64,000 nucleotides of DNA from Cyprinodon diabolis (lineage: Eukaryota; Chordata; Actinopteri; Cyprinodontiformes; Cyprinodontidae). Below are positions 35,997 through 47,900 of the stretch, one piece after another. The stretch covers positions 46,499,787 through 46,563,786 of the forward strand of contig CM060064.1 of assembly GCA_030533445.1 (NCBI GenBank), read 5' to 3'. Positions within the stretch are counted from its first letter, which is position 1; each line of letters starts with the position of its first letter. Position numbers and translations under genes: made by a program. A model generated the notes under the pieces. That model ran no database searches. It was not told the DNA's origin and saw only the letters and a list, made by a program, of their open reading frames with translations.

Positions 35997-38900
35997 GTTC
36001 GGGCACGTAGTTCTAACAATTAAGAGAAAAATGCTGAGGGGCCAGCAACTTCAAAGTAATAACTCAGGTAAAAGCAGGAAGCTAAGCTGAACCATAACGA
36101 GGTGCCAGCAGCACCTCTAGAAGAATAGGGGTGAGAAAAAACACCCCATAGAAATGCTAGAATGAAGGGTGAGTTGATTTGGGTTTTTCTTCTTGTTGAG
36201 TGGAGTTTCCATGGTAGCCTAGTCCTACAATCTTTTAATTACCAAAAGCTGGTGGTGGACTATTCCCACCCAAATAGGGTATTCTATTTATGTATTTGTT
36301 CTATTTATTTTGGTCACTTTTCTGGTCACTTTAGTTTATTCTTTGTCAGTATTTAATAACATAACTCAGGTCTCTTAAGTTATTTTTCTTTAAAACAATT
36401 CTGTTATGGTTAAAAAAGTTGGTTAAATAAATAATAATAATAATACATTTTATTTAAAAAGGCGCCTTTCTGGACACTCAAGGTCACCGTACAACAACAT
36501 AAAAAGTGTCAGAAAAAATAAAAATAATAATTATAAAGACATTCAAAAACATTTAAAAAATACAGAGGCTGTGACAGTGAAATTGATATTTTTAAAGAGA
36601 ATAAGCAATCTTGAACAGATGGGTTTTGAGTTGCATTTTAAAATGGAGAATTGAGTCCGTATTTCGAAGTTGGGGTGGTTCCAGAGGCGGGGGGCAGAGC
36701 GGCTGAATGCGCTGCTCCCCATGGTGGTGAGACGGGCGGAGGGGACAGACAGGTGCAAAGCAGATGAGGATCTAAGAGCACGGGAGGGGGCGGAAACATG
36801 CAGGAGGTCTGACAGATATGGGGGGGCAAGGTGGTGAAGTGCCTTGAAAGTCATCATGATAATTTTATATTGAATGCGGAACTGTACGGGGAGCCAGTGG
36901 AGCTGTCGGAGGACCGGAGTGATGTGGTGGATAGAGCGAGTTCTTGTTATGATGCTAGCAGCTGAGTTCTGGACCAGTTGTAGTTTGTGGAGTGATTTCT
37001 GAGGAAGTCCAAAGAGGAGGGAGTTGCAGTAATCTAGTCGGGAGGTGACAAGGCTGTGCACAAGTATGGCAGTAGTGTGTGGGGTAAGGGAGGGACGGAG
37101 GCAGTTGATGTTTCTTAAGTGGAAGTAGGCAGATCGGGTAATGTTATTTATATGGGATTGGAAAGATAGTGTGCTATCGAGGACGACACCTAGACTCTTA
37201 ACCTGGGGGGAGGGGGAGATGGAGGAGCTATCAATAGTAACTTGGAAACTGTCGGTTTTGGAAAGAGTTGATTTGGTGCCAATGAGGAGAACCTCGGTTT
37301 TACTACTGTTTAATTGAAGGAAGTTGTTATTGAACCAGGCCTTTAATTCATAGATGCAATGTGTGAGGGAGGCGGGCGGAAGAGAGGACGATGGTTGCGG
37401 GGTGAGGTAGAGCTGGGTGTCATCGGCATAGCAGTGGAAGTGGATGTTGAATTTACGGAAGATATTGCCAAGGGGAAGGAGGTAGATGATGAAGAGCAGG
37501 GGCCCCAGAACAGAGCCCTGGGGCACACCAGAGGTGACGGGGGAGGGGGTGGATTTGAGGGTCTTCAGTTGAATGAACTGAGTGCGGTCAGAAAAATAAG
37601 AAATAAACCAGTCCAACGGAGTGCTAGTGATGCCAGTGGAAGAAAGCCTACTAAGGAGGGTGGTGTGACAGATGGTGTCGAAGGCTGCACTCAGGTCGAG
37701 GAGGATGAGGATGGTGAGTAGTCCAGAATCAGATGCCATGAGGAGGTCCTTGGTGATTTTGATGAGTGCTGTTTCAGTGCTATGGAGTGGCCGGAAACCA
37801 GACTGAAATTCAGGCTGTTGGCAAATAGGTGAGAATGGAGCTGGGAGGCAACTGTTTTTTCAAGAATTTTGGAGATGAAGGGTAAATTGGAGATAGGACG
37901 GAGGTTGTTGAAGTTGGTGGGGTCGGCACCAGGGGTGACGGCAGCAGTTTTGAGAGGTGTAGGGACAGTTCCAGTGGTGAGGGAGGAGTGGATGATAGCG
38001 GAGATGAGGGGAGCCAGAGAGGGAAGGCAGGTTTTGACAAGTTGTGTTGGGAGGGGGTCCAGTTGACAGGTGGATGATTTGGATTTCCGGATGAGCTCTG
38101 TGATTTCCGAGGCAGTGGGAGGATGGAAGGAGGAGAATAAATGTGTAGGCGGGGGGAGATCTGCTGAGTTGCTGAGATGAGCCGTCGATCCAAGGTTCTG
38201 GTGAATGTTCTTGATTTTTTCTGTGAAGTATGACATGTCATTGCAGAAGGAGGTTGTGTAAAGGTGCAGGGGGAAAGGGTCCTGAGGTTTGATGGTATTG
38301 TTAAGTATAGAGAAAAGTGACTTAGAGCTCTGTTGATTGGCAGTGATTAAGTTGGAGTAGCACTGTGATTTGTTGCTGGCATTGGAGTCCTTATAGTGCA
38401 TACTGTGATTATTGTACATTTCTTTGTGTATAGTAAGACCAGTTTTTCTGTAAAGTCTTTCAAGTTGCCGTCCTTTGGTTTTCATGCTTCTGAGATTTGG
38501 GGTGTACCAGGGGGAGGAGACGGAGAAAGAAACAAATCTATTTTTTAGAGGAGCAAGTGAGTCAAGAATATTATGGAGACCAGTGTTGTAGTGAAAAACC
38601 AGATCGTCAGGGGTTAGCAGATTATTGAAGTCAAGGAGGCAGGATGAGTGGATACTTGAAATAACGGTGGAGGGATCAATTTTCTTTATGTTTCGGAAGG
38701 ATATGAGGCGGGATGTTTTAGAGACAGAGAGTGAGATTCACTGCAAATTAGAGGAGAAAATGGTCACTTATGGGGAGTTCATCAGATGTTATGTTGTGGG
38801 GGATGACACCAGAGCAGCAGATTAAATCCAGAATATGTCCTTTGGTGTGTGTGGGGGTAGTGGTGTATTGCTGACATCCAAAACTCTCTAGGCAGGAAGT

Positions 38901-41900
38901 AAAGTCTTTGGTGAGAGGCGAATTGGTGTTGTCCATAAGGATATTGAAATCACCCAGCAGAATTAAGTTTGGTGAGAGAGAGGATAGGTGGGTGAGAAAA
39001 TCAGCAAACTCAGTTAAAAAGGCACTATTCGGTTTTGGGGGGCGGTAGACAGCAGCAATGATGGTTGGAGTTGGACCAGATAGCTTGCAGACTGTGGATT
39101 CAAACGTGCTTGAAACTGGAGCTGATACCGGCGAGACTTTCCAAATCTCGCGATAATTCATCGCGACCAGAACCACGGGGTTGAGAGATGTAAACAAACC
39201 CACTAGGAGTGGAATCGTTGAGCTGAGAGTAATCTTGGGGCTGTTGCAGGGTCTCGGTTAAGCAGAGAAAGTCCAGTTTACGGTCAGTGATGAGATCCTG
39301 AATGAGATGTCCCTTGCTTGTCAGTGAACGGATGTTGAGCAGAGCAAAGTTGAGTGCGTTGTTGTCGCAGCTGGTGGTGGTGCTAGCCGACCGAGCTAGG
39401 CGGGCTAACACAGTGTGGTCGACAGCCCGGCTGGTGGAGCATGGAGGGCGACGAATCCACCGTCGGGAGCTGGACCAGATGGATTTTATTGCTGTTGAAC
39501 CGTTGCGGTGGACGATCCGACGGGACCCTCGGTGGATGTATCTCCGACGTGGCTGGAAGGTGATGTCCGGGTGAAGGTGGAGTGCCTCGGGCGCAGGTCC
39601 AAGGTAGTGACAGCAGAGCCGGAGCAGGTCAGCGGGTGAATACTGCAGCAAACCCGCCACTTGCAGGTGAGCGGGCAGTAGGAATATCCAGATACAGACA
39701 AGCAGGGTGTATGTCCTGCCGGTCCACATTATTAAAAACGCCAGGTGAGGCTGAAAACGAGGCAGGACAGGTGAGCTACTGGTAGTAGCCTAGTTGGGAC
39801 TCACACAGTCCTGTAGTGCTGACGAATCGTGGTCGTATTCCCAGTTAAAACAATTGGACTGTCCGTTAGAAAGTAAAAAAGTTTAAAAGTTACCGGTGAG
39901 CGAAGGCAGCGAGCAACGAATACAAAAATACCGGCGAGCAGCGGCAGCAAGTCGTGCCAGCGTTCACTCCCGCGTTACGTTCACTCAATATTTAATTGGA
40001 AGTCTGTGTTTGTGTTCTTTATTAAAATTAAATCATTTAGCAATATCATAAAAAGTCCAGGCAGAGCTGCACATAAAATATGGTTTCAAATCTTTTCAAT
40101 AATTATCGATCAATATGCATTTTTTTTATCGATAAGCTTTTTTTCTATATCGCCTAGCCCTACCATCCATCATCCATCCGTCCATCATCCATCCGTCCTC
40201 CGTCCATCATCCATCCATCCGTCCATCACCCATCCGTCCATCATCCATCATCCGTCCATCATCCATCCATCATCCGTCCATCATCCATCCATCATCCGTC
40301 CATCATCCATCCGTCCATCATCCATCCGTCCATCATCCATCCATCATCCGTCCATCATCCGTCCATCATCCATCCGTCCATCATCCATCCATCATCCGTC
40401 CATCTTCCATCCATCCATCCATCCATCCGTCCATCATCCATCCGTCCATCATCCATCCGTCCTCCGTCCATCATCCATCCATCCGTCCATCACCCATCCG
40501 TCCATCATCCATCTATCCGTCCATCATCCATCCATCCGTCCATCATCCATCCATCATCCGTCCATCATCCATCCGTCCATCATCCATCCATCCGTCCATC
40601 ATCCATCCATCATCCGTCCATCATCCACCCATCATCCATCCATCATCCGTCCATCATCCACCTATCTGTCCATCATCCATCCATCATCCGTCCATCATCC
40701 ACCTATCTGTCCATCATCCATCCATCATCCATCCATCATCCATCCATCCATCCATACGTCCATCCATACGTCCATCATCCACCTATCCGTCCATCATCCA
40801 TCCGTCCATCATCCGTCCATCATCCGTCCATCATCCGTCCATCATCCGTCCATCATCCATCCATCATCCGTCCATCATCCACCTATCTGTCCATCATCCA
40901 TCCATCATCCGTCCATCATCCATCCATCATCCATCCATCCATCCGTCCATCATCCATCTATCCGTCCATCATCCATCCATCATCCGTCCATCATCCATCC
41001 ATCATCCGTCCATCATCCATCCATCATCCGTCCATCATCCATCCATCATCCATCCATCATCCGTCCATCATCCGTCCATCATCCATCCATCATCCGTCCA
41101 TCATCCATCCATCATCCATCCATCCGTCCATCCATCCGTCCATCATCCATCCATCCGTCCGTCCATCATCCATGCATCCGTCCATCATCCATCCATCCGT
41201 CCATCGTCCATCCATCATCCATCCATCCGTCCGTCCATCATCCATCCATCATCCATCCGTCCGTCCATCCATCCATCCATCATCCATCCGTCCATCCATC
41301 ATCCATCATTCCATCCATCATCCATCCGTCCGTCATCCATCCATCCGTCATCCATCCGTCCGTCATCCATCCGTCCGTCATCCATCCGTCCGTCATCCAT
41401 CTGTCCGTCATCCATCCATCCGTCCATCATCCATCCATCCGTCCGTCCATCATCCATCCATCCGTCCGTCCATCATCCATCCTTCCGTCCATCCATCCAT
41501 CCGTCCATCCATCCGTCATCCATCCATCCATCCGTCCATCCATCCATCCATCCGTCCATCCATCCATCCATCCGTCCAACCATCATCCGTCCATTCATCC
41601 ATCCGTCCATCGTCCATCCATCCATCCGTCCATCCATCCATCCGTCCATTCATCCATCCGTCCATTCATCCGTCCATCATCCATCAAAATCTTTGTTGTT
41701 GGATCAGAACCATCTTTAGCCCCATGAACAGAAGCGTCTGTAATCGGCGGCCATGTTCTCAGGTGTGACTCTTACCTGTGAGATGGAGGACAGGGTGGGG
41801 GAGATGGTGGGGGAGAACTGTTTGGAGTGATGCCTCCGTGACTCCCCCACCATCGGCAGGATGAGCGGGGACAGCTGGGCTCGTCTCCGTGGCGACGTGC

Positions 41901-44900
41901 TGAGGGACGGTTGGCCTTGACCGGCGAGCATCCCTGTGTAGGGGGAGGGGCCTGATCCAGCCACACCCACTCCACCGCCGTAGCTCGAGTTACTTCCCGA
42001 CTGGAGGGAGGAGTTACTGAGGGATGACTGCAGCGATTGGTTGCTTAGGGACGGGGGCAGGGAGGGGGAGGAACTGAGCGACGACTGCAGCGATGGGTTG
42101 CTGAGGGACGAGTGAAGGGAGGAGGAGCTTAGAGAGTTGGAGAAGGAGTGGCTGCTGAGGGACGACTGGATGTTGGGGTTGCTCAGCGACGACTGCAGGT
42201 TGGGGTTACTGAGCGTGCTCTGTAACGACGCCAGGAGCCCTGAGGGAGGAGAGCAGAAGGTAAGCGGGGAAATGTCCTGAAAGGAATCTCTCTTCCAAAC
42301 CAGAAGATTTCAATCTATAACATTTCAATAAAAGTCATTCAATCACTGTTTAGTTTCAGATGGTCTAAATTCTACTTCATGGTGATGCTTGTCTGCTGAC
42401 GCAGAACAAAACTTTAGTGATAATCGATCAAATGGAAGCAAACTTTATGGTAACGCAGAAAAAAACCCAACAAACCAGGAATGGAAACTCTGCATAGAGA
42501 CGCATCAACCAGAGAATCAGAAGTGAGCTGAGCAGGCAGCAGGTAGCCCTGCAGACACGGAAACCCCTGCGTGTTATCTGCTCATCTGACCTTTAACCTC
42601 CCACTTCTCGCTTGGCTGTGAACATTTCAGATGCTGATCAGGACCCTGAGAGCCTCTGTGGGCATCCAGAGCGTCCGGTTTCAGCTGGGTCTTCCCCTCA
42701 TGCTATCTCTCCGTTTCCTGCAGGCTAAATACAGCAAATCTTAAGCTAAAGTTACAAACTTTTTACACCTTTTTAAATAGTCAAATTTTGCTCTAGTCTA
42801 AACCAACTTTTTTACCAAATGGTTCAAATGTGGGGGAAACTTTTTGACTCTGGTTATACCTAGAAACTTATTGAAAACAAAAATTTATTTTATTTAGCTT
42901 TTAAAACTTTTTATTCAAATTAAAGGATAAATTATTATTTTGACTTAATAGAAACACTGATCCTTTATTTGTTATTTAAAACAGGGCTGCAGCTACTGAT
43001 TATTTTGCTACTCGTTTAATTGACGATTACTTTGTTTTTTGGACAGGAGGCTGAGAGGAAAGGGGATTTGATAGAGGTGGAAAGATATGCGGCAAAGGAC
43101 CACAAGCACTATTCGAACCCAGGTCATCAAGGATTAAGGCCTGCGTGCGCTAACCACTGCGCCACCTGCATGCACATAAATAAAAAATTAATCTTTAAAG
43201 AAGATCTTATCCAGAATAAAAGACAATTGAAGCTAAAATTAAGCCTCTTATGTGGTTCTGGACAGAGATTATTACCAGACGTTTCCCCTGAAATTTAAAA
43301 TGTTTTTATTTTTTTACAGTCATAGGAAAGCAGCCGTTCCAACCGTTGCATTTCCGAATTCTCCCGAGTGGTGTCCGACTTTACGCGGTGAATAAAGTGA
43401 ATGTGATTGGTCGATTATCAAGGGGGCGGGATTGTTGTGGCTGAAGGTTCGCAAGCAAGTTTGGTTTGTCAGAAGCATCTTGCTAACCAGTTAGCATCTT
43501 AGTGCTAGTAGGTTCCTAATGGGAAATTCCATTGGGACCAAGTAGCACTAAATTGGTGACTTAGAAACGACGCTGTTTCTCTGTAACTCCATTTTGACGC
43601 TTTGTGTTTCGTGCTTCGCATGTGCGACTCCACTGCCTTAATTCCCATCGTTCTGAGCTTGAATGACTTCTTGCATAAATCCACTGAGCCTCATGTATGT
43701 TCCCTGGTTTTAGCCATGGAGAAAATTAGGGACGATATTGGGATTTTGGGCGATATCCGATATTTTAAAACTCATGTAGCCGATAACCGATATCGATGTT
43801 AAAGCTGGACAAAAATAAGTAGTCATTGAAAATAGCAGTTTTGTTATCCATTTCTGACACTTTGAAAAATAATATACTCAAATATATTTTCATATGCTGA
43901 TATCAAATTGATTTTTAAAAACGCGGTATCGATCTATTTTACTTTCAAAATCTCGTGAAATTTCATCGTTCTGTTACAAACTCTCGTGATATTTTGCAAA
44001 TTCTTGTGAGATTTTGTTAGTAAAATAGATCGATGCCGCGTCAAAATATCAACATATAAAAATATGGCTACATTTGGTGAATTTTTCGGGGGATTTCGTA
44101 GCATAACGATGACATATAGCAATATTTCATTAGTAAAAGAGATTGATATGGTGTTTTTAAATGGCAATATATCAGCATATGAAGATATTGGGATATTTTA
44201 ATGTATCAATATTTTTTCCCTCATCTTTAGAAGTTTTTAAGTCTGTAAAAAAGAGGTTTTTGAGGAAGAAGAAGAAGTAGTATTTTTTATTTTTTTTTTT
44301 TAGACTTTAGAAACTCAGAAGCTGATCAAATATCGGGTTAAATATCGGTGGGGTGGCCGATGTCCGATATTCAGTTTTAAGGCCGATACCGATAGGGAGC
44401 CGATTATATCGTGCATCCCAAGAGAAAACTCTTGGCTGGAGCCAATTTTGGTTACATTTACACATATTTTCCAGACAAAAAGTTAATGGTGTATCTCCCA
44501 AATGTCCCCCTGCAACAACGCTTTTATTGGTTCCGCTATCGGGACGGAACCAATAATGGCGAGTTTTTTAAATTAAAAAAAAAGTCAATTTGAATGTTCT
44601 ATTTAGATTACAAAAATAAATCGTAATAAAAATAATCCTATTTATGATGTTTTAAAATTAAGACCTACGAAAGACTGATTTAAGACATTTTAATACCAAT
44701 TAAGGTCTTAATTTTATTTAGAAGAATTCAATGCCTTTAAGACTTTACAAGGACTTGTGGGAACCCTGGGACAGCGGAAACAAATTCCTGCACCGACATT
44801 AAACTGGATCCTTTTCTTTAACCGCCTTTTGAAACAACACAATCCCTTATTTACGGCCGAGTCTGTGCCGAGTCCACACACGGACACGCCTGCACGGCGT

Positions 44901-47900
44901 TCAGCCTGACCACTCGATGCCACGGCTGTCTGAGGTCCTTCTCACACATTAAAATGATCAAATGTTCATTCGTTTATTTTTTCAGGGCTTTAACACACAT
45001 GGGAGGAAAATAAGTCGTAGAGTTGGGAGGCATTAAAAATTATTAATCGGGTCACTTTTTGCTGATTTTGTGTACTTCCTTTTAACACCTTTATCAACCG
45101 AGCAGACAGGCTGTTCTAAAGAAAACAAAAATCAGATCTGGGTTCAGATCTGTTGAGCCTGAGCTCAGAACAGCTTCCTGTCTGTGGTTCGTGCAGTCGC
45201 CTCACAGGCAAACGAAAAACGCCAACATTTTCCGACTAAAAGAACTCTAAGGTTAAATTTAGAGATTCACCCCAAACACTCCCCTCTGCTGAACCCTTTG
45301 ATGAGTCACTCAGTTTGATTTTGGCTCTGCTACGACCTCAGAAACAAAGATGGAAGCGTCGTGGTTCTGGTCTGTGAACCACGACGCCATCAGAGGAGCT
45401 TCTGATCCAACAGGTCAGATCATTTCCTCTGAGAACACGATGACACAAACATCTCCAGAACAAACGGCTGTTTTGGACCTGATGATAAAAGTTTGCTTTA
45501 TCTTATATCTTTATTTAAATATGAATATGAATAAATAAAAACCCATTTAAGATTAAACTTCCTTCTCTTTTTTGTCTTTTTTTTCCTGTCAGAAACCAAA
45601 TTAAATTAATTTATAATGTGGAGCCGTCAGAATCCGTGTATCATTCGTTCTTTCTATTTTCAATTGCCAATCAAAAAACAAAAAATAAAAAATTGACTGG
45701 TAATTTTTTTTTTTGTTTTTTATGGTTAAACCAAAAACGAAAAAAGGATTGGGTTTTTCATATATCAATTCTAAGCTCCGATCAAGAATACGAAATGGAA
45801 AAACGGACAGCAACGCAGAATTTGATTTCAATATTTAATCGGTACAGCTTACGTGACCCGGAAATAGCTCTTTGCGCAGCAGTTGGGGTAATGAAGTGGC
45901 TACCATGGCGACACTAGAACCACACACTATGTTGATCGAGAAGCTGTTTGTTGTTGCTAGTTAAAAGTACAGTGCACAGAAAAGTTTCAAGAAAAAAGTT
46001 ATACCTGGAAAATCCTGCTGATTTTCTCCGTTGTCATGTCCTCCTCCTTAAGAGTCACACGCTTGGATCCTTCAAATAACATGTAACTGTCCATGGCTGA
46101 TAGGTCCGACTGCCTTATCTGGTGCAGCTTGATCGAACGTGGTGGGGGTAAGCCAATTGTTTTTTTAGCTAACGCTTCACCAAACTTCCGGGTCACGTAA
46201 ATTGTACCGATTAAATATTAAAATCAAATTCTGCGTTGCTGTCCGTTTTTCCATTTCGTATTCTTGATCAGAGCTTAGAATTGATATATGAAAAACCCAA
46301 TCCTTTTTTCGTTTTTGGTTTAACCATAAAAAACAAAAAACAAAATAACCAGTCAATTTTTTATTTTTTGTTTTTTGATTGGCAATTGAAAATAGAAAGA
46401 ACGAATGATACACGGATTCGTCAGGTATTAACACTTTTAGGTTCATGCAAACGTCAGCGACTCGATGCAATTTAAAATATTTCTCCTTAACTCTCAGGGT
46501 GATCTGAGCGGACTGACCGAGGAGACAAAACAAAATGGAGTCTAGGAAACCTGAACTTTCAGGCTGGGGTGGATTGAGGAAATTTGGGTCCCTAGGCAAA
46601 GACAACACATAGAACAGCCCCATTCTACAGATAGAGAAATGTTAATAGAATAGACATCCATTATCTGTTCTAGGTTGTGTCCCTCTCTTCTTGTCCCTTT
46701 TCTTCTTGTTTTCTTCTCTATGTTTTGTACTCAGCTGACTTTTCATGCTGTCTCTAAAGGAATGAAAGATTTTTTCCAAGCACTAAGCTCACTTAGCTGA
46801 TTGCTCCTTCCTGTGTTTCCAAAAAGGCCAAAGTAAATAACCCAGTCCTTCTTTTCACTGTAGACAAGCCATGATCTGCTTATCTGTTCTCCATTTTTCA
46901 TTTGGATGAAATAATAGCTGCATGAATCATGACAGCAGACAAGATAGAGGAGAGCAGGAGGCGGGGTTACCAATCTACTTGCTCTGGAGAGCAGAGTTCG
47001 CTGCTTTTAGATGTTGCCTCCAAAGTCTCCAGTAGCAGAATAAAGTCTCTAGATTTGGCGCTAGGAGCTTTTTAGAAATCAAAGTGCTAGAGGGGTCTGA
47101 AAAGTGGCTAAATATAGCGACTAAAGCGCTAAGTTGGCAACACTGCTCTTTGCATGGTTTGTTTTCAAATGGTTTGCTGCTGTCTGTTTGGACCTTTCTG
47201 AACATGTGCAGCAAATGGACTGATCCAATATGGTGGACACTGAAGGGGGGGGCTGAGACACACTTAATATTATCAGCGTTCTGATGGCATTTTAGCCAAA
47301 GGATTTTTATCAAAAACATAATTCATGTACAGAAATAAGGAATAGTTGTATTAACCATACATGGAAATAGACTTTTATGGGGCCCCCTGGACTCAAACTT
47401 CTGTGTTTTGGTTTTTCCACTGTAGGTCTGCATGTTTGTGCATTTTTAGGGTCGATTTTATCCAAAAAAGACCCATAATTTAAATGTATGAGTTTAAATT
47501 TTTATAAAAGTTGTCTGTAATGTGTGAGGAAGTAACTGAATATATTTATATGAAGAATAAATTTAAAAACTGTCTGGATTGTTGTCAGTGCAGGAGAGCT
47601 GCAGCCCACCGTGTCTCACAGACGGCGCCCCTCATGGGGACCCTAACAGGTTTAAAGGATAAACGCTGTTCAGGAAATGCTGCTTCTCCAACTCCAACAT
47701 TTAAAGCAGGAGCATCAGTTTGATCAATACTCAGCCAGCAGGGGGCGGACCTGGCGATGGGTGGTGATAGTGGCCGTTTCCTCCCGCTGCGTTGGCGGCG
47801 GTGATGCCCAGCTGGGTGAGGGTGGAGGCCAGGTTCCCTGTGCTGCTGCCCCCGCTCAGAGGGGAGGGTCCTGGGTAACTGGGCTCATCCTGGTCCAGCG

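Larger units (their letters stand above)
36425..39990 (-). mobile_element. LINE (Jockey group, CR1/L2-like), frameshifted
   Basis: In minus-strand order it contains an endonuclease domain, a linker, a reverse transcriptase and a 3' end AATAAAATGT followed by (ATT)5. Short tandem tails of this sort are usual in CR1/L2-type elements. Reading frame changes at least at about 39150, 38750 and 37830, so the copy is dead. The 5' limit near 39990 is approximate, set where hAT terminal sequence resumes. Confidence 0.85.
35476..40162 (+). mobile_element. hAT transposon in an intronic satellite, carrying a LINE
   Basis: Ends TAGGGCTGGGCGATA and, reversed at right, TAGGGCTAGGCGATA. The 8-bp flanks TCATCCAT and CCATCCAT differ at one base and lie in the CCATC satellite that resumes at 40163. 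A BED-finger remnant is present on the plus strand near the left end. Most of the interior is the LINE at about 36425-39990. Confidence 0.85.

Noticed and set aside
37359..37721. Plus-strand 120-codon ORF
   Set aside because: Antisense shadow of the LINE reverse transcriptase.
40006..41727. 573-codon plus-strand ORF rich in HHPSI and RPSS
   Set aside because: It is a translation of the CCATC/CCGTC satellite and starts in hAT terminal sequence.
43105..43170. Possible minus-strand tRNA gene
   Set aside because: Same reasoning: tRNA-like boxes followed by a SINE body.
45618..45917. Paired ORFs [18 protein letters not shown] on opposite strands
   Set aside because: They are the two inverted arms of the fold-back element read in both directions.
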